64,000 bases of DNA from the NCBI GenBank assembly GCA_963712815.1, contig CAVQJL010000012.1:682001-746000 (forward strand), in the 5' to 3' direction. The notes under the pieces are model-generated. The model did no database searches. It had not been told where the DNA came from and worked only from the letters and a program-made list of their open reading frames with translations. This DNA comes from RPQJ01 sp963712815 (GTDB lineage: Bacteria; Pseudomonadota; Gammaproteobacteria; Steroidobacterales; Steroidobacteraceae). Of this stretch, positions 1 to 9,984 are shown in pieces (position 1 is the first letter of the stretch; the number at the start of each line of letters is the position of its first letter). A program made the translations under genes and the position numbers.

Positions 1-282
1 CCGCGCTTCGGCGAGCCCGGCAACGTCGGCGTCTCCTCGCATCGCGACGGCTTCTTCCGCAAGCTGAAGGACATCCGCGTCGGCGACGAGATCGTGGTGG
101 ACACGCGCGCGGTCGCGTACCGCTACGTCGTCGAGGAGATCCGCATCACCGAACCCGACGACACGGCGGTGCTGTGGCCCGGCGACGTGCCGGAACTCAC
201 CCTGGTGACCTGCTATCCGTTTTATTTCATCGGGCGCGCCCCGCAGCGCTACGTGGTGCGGGCGGAGCTGCGCAAGGAGTGA
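1..282 (+). CDS. Class D sortase, C-terminal part (5' end outside window)
   Basis: The visible 93 residues are the catalytic end of a sortase, a cysteine transpeptidase that cleaves a sorting motif in exported proteins. Seen: a catalytic His in SSHRDGFF, the catalytic Cys in TLVTCYPFYFIG, and the final Arg in the strand RYVVRAEL. The TLVTCYPF-YFIG-AP pattern is typical of class D enzymes. The start lies upstream of the window. The stop is 2 nt before the ATG of the next gene, so the two are probably one transcript; that gene carries a C-terminal LPQTA motif and is the likely substrate. Sortases are uncommon in Gram-negatives, so the pair is noteworthy. Confidence 0.88.
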   Translation, partial: PRFGEPGNVGVSSHRDGFFRKLKDIRVGDEIVVDTRAVAYRYVVEEIRITEPDDTAVLWPGDVPELTLVTCYPFYFIGRAPQRYVVRAELRKE

Positions 283-284
283 CC

Positions 285-908
285 ATGAGCAAATCGGCAA
301 GAATCGTCGCGGCGACCGTGCTCCTCGGCCTGGGCTGCAACGCGTGGAGCCTCGGGGTGCCCGACGGCGGCTGCGACCGCGTGCGCGTGCAGGCACAGCT
401 CCTCGCCACTCACCCCGAGGTGAACTCCGCCTGCGAATCGATCGTCGCATTTGAGGGACGACGGTACCTGCTCATGAGCGCGGAGCTGCGCCAGGTGCAG
501 GAGCAGCAGCTCGTGCTGCGCTTCCGCGGCGCGACCGGCGACACGGTGTTCAGCCCAGGCGCCGAGACGCCGATTGCGGTAGATGCCGCCCCGGCCCTGC
601 CAGCCGACACCGCAGTGGGTTCGCCGCTGCGCGTCTTCATTCCCGAGGACCGCTTGCTCGAGGTGTTCGCAGAAGCCTCCGCGGTCGGCCAGCCCCCCGT
701 GGCGGTGGCCGTACAGCCCGCCGAGAGCAAGGATGCCCGCGACGCGCGCATCTCCAACTACACGTGCTGCCCGCGCCGCCGGCTCTGGTACCCGATCATC
801 GACGTGCTGCCCCAGACTGCGACACCGCTGCCGCTGATCGGCCTGCTCGGGCTCGGCCTGCTCGCGGTGGCGGTCGGGCTCGCGCACCGTCGCCTGCGCA
901 ATCGCTGA
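285..908 (+). CDS. Secreted protein with LPQTA sorting tail, probable sortase substrate
   Basis: 207 aa. A signal peptide spans about residues 1-22 (MSKSARIVAATVLLGLGCNA). The middle part matches no family I recognise. The C-terminus has the three-part sorting signal: LPQTA at about residues 175-179, a hydrophobic stretch (LPLIGLLGLGLLAVAVGL) and a basic end (HRRLRNR). Class D sortases are known to accept LPxTA-type motifs (Bacillus anthracis SrtC uses LPNTA), which fits the sortase 2 nt upstream. The start is the ATG just after the sortase stop, with the AAGGAG of the sortase end as ribosome binding site. Coupling to the sortase is inferred from position and motif. Confidence 0.8.
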   Translation: MSKSARIVAATVLLGLGCNAWSLGVPDGGCDRVRVQAQLLATHPEVNSACESIVAFEGRRYLLMSAELRQVQEQQLVLRFRGATGDTVFSPGAETPIAVDAAPALPADTAVGSPLRVFIPEDRLLEVFAEASAVGQPPVAVAVQPAESKDARDARISNYTCCPRRRLWYPIIDVLPQTATPLPLIGLLGLGLLAVAVGLAHRRLRNR

Positions 909-942
909 AGGGTCCGGCGGGTCACCCGGCCACGGCGCCGGG

Positions 943-1593
943 TCAGGTGGCGGCGCGCCTGAACGCGCCCGAGCGCAGGAAGCAGGCGACCTCATTCGCC
1001 ACGTCGGCGGCCAGCAGCATGCCGAAGTGGCTGTGCGGCAGCACGAGGTGGTCGGTGAGACCCGGGATGACGGTCTCGCTGACGGCCACGGTGCCGTCGT
1101 TGTCCTCGTCGAAGTGCGCGAAGAACTGACCGGTGCCGAGGCGCAGCGTTCCGGCGATCGCGCCGAGCGCGCGCCCGCCCGTCCAGCAGCGGTTGCACGG
1201 CTCGGCGAGTTCGCCGAGCACGTGCGGGCCCAGCAGCGGCCGCAGCATGGGCCAGCGGGACGCACCGCGCGCGGCCTTGCTGCCGTTCAACGGCGAGCCG
1301 AGCACCACGGCATTGCCGGCGAAACGGCCGGCGCCGCATTCGGCCAGCGTGCGGTACACCATGAGTCCGCCGAGGCTGTGCCCCACGAGGTGCACGGGCC
1401 CGCCGCCCCCGGCGGCAGCGGCGAACTCGGCGAGGGCGGCGCAGATCGCGCGCATGTCGCCCTGCATGGTGGGGTAGGAAAACGTGCGCACGTCGAAGCC
1501 GTGCTCGTGGCGCAGCCGGTAGCCGAGCATTGACAGTTCCGTCCCGTTCATCCACAGCCCGTGGACGAGGACGACGCGCTCGCCGGAGCTCAC
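943..1593 (-). CDS. Alpha/beta-hydrolase fold protein (esterase/lipase-like)
   Basis: 216 aa. The N-terminus has the oxyanion strand VVLVHGLWMNG (about 7-17), and the nucleophile elbow GHSLGG places Ser at about 73. A late His in LPHSHFG could complete the triad. There is no signal peptide, so it is probably cytoplasmic. The GTG start overlaps the aspS stop in a GTGA junction, which is why it is preferred over the internal Met at residue 15. The substrate cannot be told. It is the last gene of the fmdB-DUF502-aspS run. Confidence 0.75.
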   Translation of the reverse strand: MSSGERVVLVHGLWMNGTELSMLGYRLRHEHGFDVRTFSYPTMQGDMRAICAALAEFAAAAGGGGPVHLVGHSLGGLMVYRTLAECGAGRFAGNAVVLGSPLNGSKAARGASRWPMLRPLLGPHVLGELAEPCNRCWTGGRALGAIAGTLRLGTGQFFAHFDEDNDGTVAVSETVIPGLTDHLVLPHSHFGMLLAADVANEVACFLRSGAFRRAAT

Positions 1594-3365
1594 TCCTTGA
1601 CCGGCGTCCTGACGCGGATGTGCAGGTCGCGCAGCTGCGGCTCCGAAACTTCGGTCGGCGCGTCGGTGAGCGGGCAGCTCGCGGTCTGGGTCTTCGGGAA
1701 GGCGATGACGTCGCGGATCGATTCCGCTCCGGCCATCAGCATCACGAGCCGGTCGAGGCCGAAGGCGATGCCGCCGTGCGGCGGCGCGCCGTAGCGGAGC
1801 GCCTCGAGCAGGAAGCCGAACTTCTTCTGCGCCTCCTCCGGTCCGATGCCGAGCATCTCGAACACCGTGGACTGCATCTCGTTGCGATGGATACGCATCG
1901 AGCCGCCGCCGATCTCCGAGCCGTTCAGCACCATGTCGTAGGCACGGGCAACCGCGCGGCCCGGATCGGACTTGAGCGCCGCCGGGTCGTCGTCCACCGG
2001 CGCGGTGAACGGGTGATGCATCGCGGACCAGCGCTTGCCGTCCGGATCCCACTCGAACATCGGGAAGTCCACGACCCACAGCGGCCGCCAGCCCTCCTCG
2101 ACCAGGCCCAGGTCCTGGCCGACCTTGAGGCGCAGCGCGCCGAGCGCGTCGTTGACCACCTTCGCCTTGTCGGCGCCGAAGAACACGAGATCGCCCGTCT
2201 GCGCACCGGTGCGCTCGATGAGGCCGGCGACGGCGGCGTCCGACAGGAACTTGAGGATCGGCGACTGCAGCCCCTCGCGACCCTTCGCGGCGTCGTTCAC
2301 CTTGACGTACGCGAGGCCCCGGGCGCCGTAGCGCGCCACGTAGGCGGTGTAGTCGTCGATCTGCTTGCGCGAGAGCTTCTCGCCGCCGCCCGGCACGCGC
2401 AGCGCCGCCACGCGGCCCTCGGGATCGGCGGACGGACCGGAGAACACCTTGAACTCGCAGTCCCTGACGAGGTCGGCGACGTCGACGAGCTCGAGGGGGA
2501 CGCGCAGGTCGGGCTTGTCCGAGCCGTAGCGGCGCATCGCCTCGGCGTAGGTCATGCGCGGCATCGGGTCCGGCAGCGCGACGCCCATCACCTCGGCGAA
2601 CAGCTCGCGGACCAGCCCCTCCATCAGGCCCATGATCTCGTCGCGGGCGAGGAACGACGTCTCGATGTCGAGCTGCGTGAACTCCGGCTGGCGGTCGGCG
2701 CGCAGGTCCTCGTCGCGGAAGCAGCGCACGATCTGGTAGTAGCGGTCGAAGCCCGCCATCATCAGCAGCTGCTTGAAGATCTGCGGCGACTGCGGCAGTG
2801 CGAAGAACTTTCCGGCCTGGGTACGGCTCGGCACGAGGTAATCGCGCGCGCCCTCCGGCGTCGCCTTGGTGAGCATCGGCGTCTCGACGTCCACGAAACC
2901 GTGACCGTCGAGGTACTCGCGCATGGCGCGGGTCACCGCATGCCGCAGGCGCAGGCGCTGCTGCATCACGTCGCGGCGCAGGTCCACGTAGCGGTACTTG
3001 AGGCGGGTCTCCTCGCGCACTTCCTCGTCGAGCTGGAACGGCAGCGGCTCGGAACGGTTCAGGACCTCGAGCGAGGTGGCGAGCAACTCGACCTGTCCGG
3101 AGGCGAGGTTCGAGTTCACCGTGCCCTCGGGCCGCGGCCGCACCGTGCCCGTGACCCGCAGCACGCACTCGCCGCGCACGCGCTCGGCTTCGGCGAACAC
3201 CTCGGCCGCATCGGGATCGAACACGAGCTGCAACAGGCCGCTGCGGTCGCGCAGGTCGACGAAGATCACGCCGCCGTGGTCGCGGCGCCGGTGCACCCAG
3301 CCCGCGACGGAGACGGTGGAACCGACGAGGCGCTCGTTGACCTCGCCGCAGTAATGGGTGCGCAT
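1590..3365 (-). CDS. aspS: Aspartyl-tRNA synthetase
   Basis: About 591 aa, a class II synthetase that charges tRNA-Asp in the cytosol. It begins MRTHYCGEV, as in bacterial AspS, followed by an OB-fold anticodon-binding domain (about 15-110), motif 2 around the FRDEDLRADRQPEFTQLD stretch, a bacterial GAD insertion in the middle, and motif 3 in GGIAFGLDRLVMLMAG near the C-terminus. Another in-frame ATG lies two codons upstream at 3371; the later one fits family N-termini better. It lies downstream of fmdB and a DUF502 gene, a neighbourhood common in Gammaproteobacteria. From sequence alone I cannot say whether it is discriminating or non-discriminating. Confidence 0.96.
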   Translation of the reverse strand: MRTHYCGEVNERLVGSTVSVAGWVHRRRDHGGVIFVDLRDRSGLLQLVFDPDAAEVFAEAERVRGECVLRVTGTVRPRPEGTVNSNLASGQVELLATSLEVLNRSEPLPFQLDEEVREETRLKYRYVDLRRDVMQQRLRLRHAVTRAMREYLDGHGFVDVETPMLTKATPEGARDYLVPSRTQAGKFFALPQSPQIFKQLLMMAGFDRYYQIVRCFRDEDLRADRQPEFTQLDIETSFLARDEIMGLMEGLVRELFAEVMGVALPDPMPRMTYAEAMRRYGSDKPDLRVPLELVDVADLVRDCEFKVFSGPSADPEGRVAALRVPGGGEKLSRKQIDDYTAYVARYGARGLAYVKVNDAAKGREGLQSPILKFLSDAAVAGLIERTGAQTGDLVFFGADKAKVVNDALGALRLKVGQDLGLVEEGWRPLWVVDFPMFEWDPDGKRWSAMHHPFTAPVDDDPAALKSDPGRAVARAYDMVLNGSEIGGGSMRIHRNEMQSTVFEMLGIGPEEAQKKFGFLLEALRYGAPPHGGIAFGLDRLVMLMAGAESIRDVIAFPKTQTASCPLTDAPTEVSEPQLRDLHIRVRTPVKE

Positions 3366-3430
3366 GGACATGGTGGACGGGGCGGGTCTACCGGGGCCCC
3401 GAGGCCGGAATTTCGAGAAGGGGCGCGATG

Positions 3431-4135
3431 TTACGGGCGGTCCAGTGACGGCGCAAGGCGGCCGTCCGCAGGCTTGTTCTTCCAGGCGGGCACCACTACG
3501 CCGAGCGTGAGCAGCATCTTGAACGCCTCGTCCACGCTCATGTCGAGCGGCGTCAGGTCCTTGCGCGGAATCATCACCAGAAAGCCCGTGGTCGGATTAG
3601 GGGTCGTCGGGACGAACACGCAGACGACCTCCTCCGCGGTGCGCGCCTGGACCTCCTCGGACTGCTCCGAGGTAATGAAGCCGACGCTGAAGATCCCCTT
3701 GCGCGGGAACTCCACCAGAACGACCTTCTTGAACGACTGGCCCTTGTCCGTCAGCACGGTCTCGCTGAAGGTCTTGGCGCCGCCGTAGACGGCGCCGATG
3801 ACCGGGATGCGCCGCACCAGCGACTCGAGGCCCCGCACGATCTGGCTGCCGAACAGGTTCTTCACCAGCAGGCCGGTGACGAACAGCAGCAACAGCGACA
3901 GCACGACCCCGACACCCGGCACGTAGGTGCCGACCACGGCCTCCGGCCGCCAGGACGGTGGCAACAGCAGCAGCGACTGGTCGAGGATGCCGGAGAGGAA
4001 TCTCAGCACCCAGAACGTAATGAGGATGGGGATCCAGACCAGCAGCCCGCCGATCAGGTAATTGCGGATTGCCCGCGCAGGACTCGGGTCCTTGGCGTCC
4101 GTCGGTCCAGGCGCCAAGGGCAGTTCGCTCGACAC
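3431..4135 (-). CDS. DUF502 family inner-membrane protein
   Basis: 234 aa. Two hydrophobic segments (about 28-50, LIGGLLVWIPILITFWVL, and about 72-93, VVLSLLLLFVTGLLV) are followed by a soluble domain with the family stretch RRIPVIGAVYGGAKTFSETV and a later FVPTTPNPTTGFLVMIP. These are hallmarks of DUF502, an integral membrane family without an established biochemical role. It lies 12 nt downstream of fmdB and upstream of aspS in the same direction, so co-transcription is likely. Confidence 0.85.
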   Translation of the reverse strand: MSSELPLAPGPTDAKDPSPARAIRNYLIGGLLVWIPILITFWVLRFLSGILDQSLLLLPPSWRPEAVVGTYVPGVGVVLSLLLLFVTGLLVKNLFGSQIVRGLESLVRRIPVIGAVYGGAKTFSETVLTDKGQSFKKVVLVEFPRKGIFSVGFITSEQSEEVQARTAEEVVCVFVPTTPNPTTGFLVMIPRKDLTPLDMSVDEAFKMLLTLGVVVPAWKNKPADGRLAPSLDRP

Positions 4136-4147
4136 GCGGATGACTCC

Positions 4148-4561
4148 TCAGCGCTTGCTTGCGCGCTTGGCCGCCGGCTTCGCGGCGGTGGTTTTCGGCT
4201 TGCGGCCCGACGTGGGCCGCGCAGTCTTGCCGGGCTTGCCGACCATGGTACGCGTCTTGCTCGGCGCGGCGCTCTCCTCCTTGGCCGGCTTGGCCGGCTC
4301 CGCCTTGGCCGTCCCCGCATCGGAGGCCGGCGCCGCCTCTGCGTCGCCCTTCTCGAGGATGTTGCGCTTGCGCTCCTTGTCGGACTTGAAGTCAGTCTCG
4401 TACCAGCCACTGCCCGCGAGGCGAAACCGCGGCGCGGAGACCAGCCGCTTCAGCTGGTGCTTGCCGCATTCGGGGCACTCGCGCAGCGGTCTGTCGGAAA
4501 GCTTCTGCAGGGCCTCGAGCGTGTGGCCGCACTTCTGGCATTCGTATTCGTAGATCGGCAT
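4148..4561 (-). CDS. FmdB-type zinc-ribbon protein
   Basis: 137 aa. The N-terminal ribbon reads MPIYEYECQKCGHTLEAL, then CPECGKHQ, giving two CxxC pairs for one zinc. It is followed by VSAPRFRLAGSGWYETDFK, the usual end of the FmdB/CxxC_CxxC_SSSS domain. The last 60 or so residues are a low-complexity Lys/Ala/Pro-rich basic tail, common in proteobacterial members. The family role is unclear; it was named after the regulator-like FmdB of methylotrophs. First gene of the set continuing into DUF502 and aspS, with a good -10 box just upstream. Confidence 0.88.
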   Translation of the reverse strand: MPIYEYECQKCGHTLEALQKLSDRPLRECPECGKHQLKRLVSAPRFRLAGSGWYETDFKSDKERKRNILEKGDAEAAPASDAGTAKAEPAKPAKEESAAPSKTRTMVGKPGKTARPTSGRKPKTTAAKPAAKRASKR

Positions 4562-4595
4562 GGCTCGTCGGTGCTCGCTGGATGCTTGGCGGCGG

Positions 4596-4601
4596 ATTAT
4601 A
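4596..4601 (-). promoter_or_regulatory. Probable -10 box of the fmdB-DUF502-aspS transcript
   Basis: On the minus strand the 48-nt gap between the clpB stop and the fmdB start contains a perfect TATAAT, 34 nt before the fmdB ATG. No good -35 hexamer is visible at the right distance (it would fall inside the end of clpB), so this is a partial match only. Confidence 0.45.
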
Positions 4602-4609
4602 CGGAGGCG

Positions 4610-7222
<2,613 letters not shown>

Positions 7223-7258
7223 GGGGGGAGGCTCCCTGGAGGGCGTCGATTGTCCCCT

Positions 7259-7287
7259 ACGTGGGGGCGGCCACGGGCGAGGTCAAG
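7259..7287 (-). promoter_or_regulatory. Sigma-32 (heat-shock)-type promoter of clpB
   Basis: On the minus strand, CTTGACC (7287-7281) is followed by a 14-nt spacer and CCCCACGT (7266-7259). The E. coli sigma-32 consensus is CTTGAAA, a spacer of about 13-15 nt, then CCCCATnT. The box lies 36 nt before the clpB ATG, where a heat-shock promoter is expected. A match by eye only. Confidence 0.6.
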
Positions 7288-7344
7288 GGCAGCTGCCGCG
7301 CCGGGCCCTGGCCGGCGCGCCCCGCAGGCCCCGCATCCCGGGCC

Positions 7345-8124
7345 TCAGTGCGCCTGCGCGTGGGTGAAATACACGATGGCCACGCCGAGGCCGATGAACA
7401 GCACCTGCTCGAGGCCGGCCCGCAGGTCCACGCGGCGATGCAGTCCCGGGATGAGGTCGGCCACCGCCACGTAGATGAAGCTCGATGCGGCGAATGCCAG
7501 CGCGTAGGGCAGCAGGTGCAGGGCCGCGGCGAGCGCGAAGTACGCCACCACGCCGCCCACGACCGAGGTCAGGCTCGTGAGCAGGTTGAGCGCCAGCGCG
7601 CGGCGGCGCGACAGGCCCCCGTGCAGGAGGATCGCGAGGTCCCCCACCTCCTGCGGGATCTCGTGGGCGAACACCGCGGCCGCGGTGACGATCCCGAGCC
7701 GGGTGTCGGTCATGAAGGCCGCCGCCACGAGCACGCCGTCGAGCACGTTGTGGAAGGCGTCGCCGGCGAGGATCAGCTTTGCCGACGCAGCGTCGCGCGC
7801 CGCGTGGCTCGGCGAATGCATCTCGCAGGGGTCGTCGTGGCAGTGCCGCCAAAGCACGAACTTCTCGAGCAGGAAGAAGGTCAGGATGCCGACCAGCAGC
7901 GCGAGCCCGACCGCGTGCGATCCACCCGGCCCCAGCGCGTCGAGCGCGTGGGGCACGAGCCCGAGCAGCGCTGCGCCGAGCAGCGCGCCCGTGGCGAGAC
8001 TCACCAGGTGCGGCAGCACCGCCGCGCGCCGCGCGGCGCCGAGCGCCAGGAATGCGGAGGCGGCGAGCGCACTCAGGAAGCCGCTCAGGGCCGTAAACGC
8101 GACGATCAGGCCGAGGGTGCTCAC
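7345..8124 (-). CDS. ZIP family divalent metal transporter
   Basis: 259 aa with about eight hydrophobic segments. The metal-binding motifs of ZIP transporters are in place: DAFHNVLDG in TM4 and FAHEIPQEVGD in TM5. A His-rich loop between TM3 and TM4 (WRHCHDDPCEMHSPSH) is the usual variable metal-binding loop. It would move zinc or a related divalent cation into the cytoplasm. Metal specificity cannot be read. The start is GTG at 8124. It follows pgeF by 45 nt in the same direction. Confidence 0.88.
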   Translation of the reverse strand: MSTLGLIVAFTALSGFLSALAASAFLALGAARRAAVLPHLVSLATGALLGAALLGLVPHALDALGPGGSHAVGLALLVGILTFFLLEKFVLWRHCHDDPCEMHSPSHAARDAASAKLILAGDAFHNVLDGVLVAAAFMTDTRLGIVTAAAVFAHEIPQEVGDLAILLHGGLSRRRALALNLLTSLTSVVGGVVAYFALAAALHLLPYALAFAASSFIYVAVADLIPGLHRRVDLRAGLEQVLFIGLGVAIVYFTHAQAH

Positions 8125-8169
8125 GGGAAATCCGCGGTGGGGTCTTTTCGGCTCAGCCTAGCACGGCCG

Positions 8170-8919
8170 TCAAGCGAGCCATGCGAGCGTCGCCATGCGA
8201 CCGGTCACGCCGTCGCGCCGGAACGAGAAGAAGCGCTCGAGGTCGCGATGGGTGCACCAGTCGCCGCCGTGCACTTCGCCGACCCCGGCCGTCTCCAGGA
8301 CGCGCCCCGCCAGGCGGTACAGGTCGGCCAGGTAGCGGCCGCGGTCGTTGGGCACGAAGCATTCGGCGCTGCCCGGCAGGCGCGCTACGTAGGCCTCGCG
8401 TACCTCAGCACCGACCTCGAAAGCCTGCGGGCCGATCGCGGGCCCGAGCCACGCGTGCAGGTCGCAGGTCCGGCCGCCGAGCGCGGCGACGGTGGCCTCG
8501 AGGACGCCGCCGAGCAGCCCGCGCCATCCGGCATGGGCGGCGGCAACCCGCGTGCCGCCGCGGTCGGCCAGCACCACGGGCAGGCAGTCGGCCGTCATCA
8601 CGGCGCAGACCCGCCCGGGTTCGAATGCCACCGCGGCATCGGCGCGCACCCCTGCCACCGCGTCTGCGTGCCGGACGACGTTGGTTCCGTGCACCTGCTC
8701 GAGCCACAGCGGCTCCGCCGGCAGGTGCGCCGCCTCGCGCAACAGCAGCCGGTTGGCAGCGACCGCCTCGGGCCGGTCCCCGACGTGCGCAGCGAGGTTG
8801 AGCGAGGCATAGGGTCCCTCGCTCACGCCGCCCGCCCGCAGCGTCGAGACCACCCGTACGCGCCCGTCCAGCGGCCAGTCCGGGGTCACCCAGCCGATGG
8901 CAGTCGCGGTCGCGGTCAC
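8170..8919 (-). CDS. pgeF: PgeF/YfiH family protein (laccase-domain; peptidoglycan editing)
   Basis: 249 aa. Family motifs: LEQVHGTNVV, VMTADCLPVVL, AAHAGWRGLLGGV and GPAIGPQAFEVG; the Cys and His residues in them form the zinc site. Homologues have been described as purine-nucleoside phosphorylases, and E. coli YfiH prevents L-Ser misincorporation into peptidoglycan precursors. The GTG start overlaps the rluD stop by 4 nt (GTGA), a better choice than the Met further up inside rluD. The rluD-pgeF order is conserved widely in Proteobacteria. Confidence 0.9.
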   Translation of the reverse strand: MTATATAIGWVTPDWPLDGRVRVVSTLRAGGVSEGPYASLNLAAHVGDRPEAVAANRLLLREAAHLPAEPLWLEQVHGTNVVRHADAVAGVRADAAVAFEPGRVCAVMTADCLPVVLADRGGTRVAAAHAGWRGLLGGVLEATVAALGGRTCDLHAWLGPAIGPQAFEVGAEVREAYVARLPGSAECFVPNDRGRYLADLYRLAGRVLETAGVGEVHGGDWCTHRDLERFFSFRRDGVTGRMATLAWLA

Positions 8920-9875
8920 GGCGAGCGTCCGACGGTCGCAAGTGCTTCGAGCAGCCCGAGCATGTCCGCCGGCAACGGGCTGCGGCACTCGAGCGGCTTA
9001 CCCGTCACAGGATGGTCGAACTGCAGTCGCGCCGCGTGCAGCGCCTGCCGCGGGAACTCGCGCAGGGCCTGCCGCAGCGCCTCGCTCACGCCCTTCGGCA
9101 GCGTCAGTCGCCCTCCGTAGACCCGGTCCCCCACGATCGGGTACCCGGCGTGCGCCAGATGCACGCGGATCTGGTGCGTGCGGCCGGTCTCGAGCTGTAC
9201 GCGCACGTGCGTGTAACCCTCGTAACGCCGGATCACGCGATAGTGCGTCACCGACTCGCGGCCGCCCTCGCGCACGGCCATCCGCACGCGGTCGGTGGGG
9301 TGCCGTGCGATCGGCGCGTCGACGGTGCCGCCCGCCGTCATCACGCCGCGGCAGATGGCCTCGTACTCGCGGTGCACCTCGCGCTCGCCGAGCATGCGCA
9401 CCAGCACCGTGTGCGCCGGCAGCGTCCGCGCCACGACCAGCAGGCCGCTGGTGTCCTTGTCGAGCCGGTGCACGATGCCGGCGCGGGGCAGGGCCGCAAG
9501 GGCCGGGTCCAGCGCCAGCAGCGCATTCTGCAGCGTCTGGTCGGGGTTGCCTGCCCCGGGGTGCACGACCAGGCCGGCAGGCTTGTCCACGACGAAGAGA
9601 TGCTTGTCCTGGTGCACCAGCACGAGCGGGATCGGCTGGGCAGCGGCACGGGTGTCCTCCGGCAGGGTTGCCGCGAGTTCGACCGACTCGCCGCCACTGA
9701 CCTTGTCGCGCGGCCGTCGCGGCGTTCCGTCCACCTGGACCTCTCCCGACTCGATCCACGCCTTGAGCCGGCTGCGAGAGTACTCCGGCAGCAGCGCCGC
9801 CAGCGCCTGGTCGAGGCGCTGGCCCGCCTGGTCCGTCGGGATCTGGAGTGAAATCTGCAGCAGCTGACCGTTCAT
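8916..9875 (-). CDS. rluD: 23S rRNA pseudouridine synthase RluD
   Basis: 319 aa. An N-terminal S4 RNA-binding domain (QRLDQALAALLPEYSRSRLK) is followed by the catalytic domain with HRLDKDTSGLLVVAR, whose Asp is the nucleophile, and RTHQIRVHLAHAGYPIVGD. In E. coli the enzyme makes the three pseudouridines of helix 69. An upstream in-frame Met (9992) would add 39 residues overlapping the bamD promoter, so the start MNGQLLQISLQ at 9875 is preferred. Divergent from bamD, as in many Gammaproteobacteria. Confidence 0.94.
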   Translation of the reverse strand: MNGQLLQISLQIPTDQAGQRLDQALAALLPEYSRSRLKAWIESGEVQVDGTPRRPRDKVSGGESVELAATLPEDTRAAAQPIPLVLVHQDKHLFVVDKPAGLVVHPGAGNPDQTLQNALLALDPALAALPRAGIVHRLDKDTSGLLVVARTLPAHTVLVRMLGEREVHREYEAICRGVMTAGGTVDAPIARHPTDRVRMAVREGGRESVTHYRVIRRYEGYTHVRVQLETGRTHQIRVHLAHAGYPIVGDRVYGGRLTLPKGVSEALRQALREFPRQALHAARLQFDHPVTGKPLECRSPLPADMLGLLEALATVGRSP

Positions 9876-9942
9876 GGGCGCGGATCGTGGCGAAGGGACC
9901 GGCCGAGAAGTGTACCGAGGTCCGTCGCCGACGCCGTTTCGA

Positions 9943-9948
9943 TATACT
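9943..9948 (+). promoter_or_regulatory. Probable -10 box of the bamD-barrel gene
   Basis: TATACT lies 36 nt before the GTG start in the 109-nt gap between divergent rluD and bamD. The -35 region (about 9920) is GC-rich and poor, so only the -10 element is supported. Confidence 0.4.
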
Positions 9949-9984
9949 TCGCGCCCCCGCTTCAGACCCACAGGCCCCGCCGGC

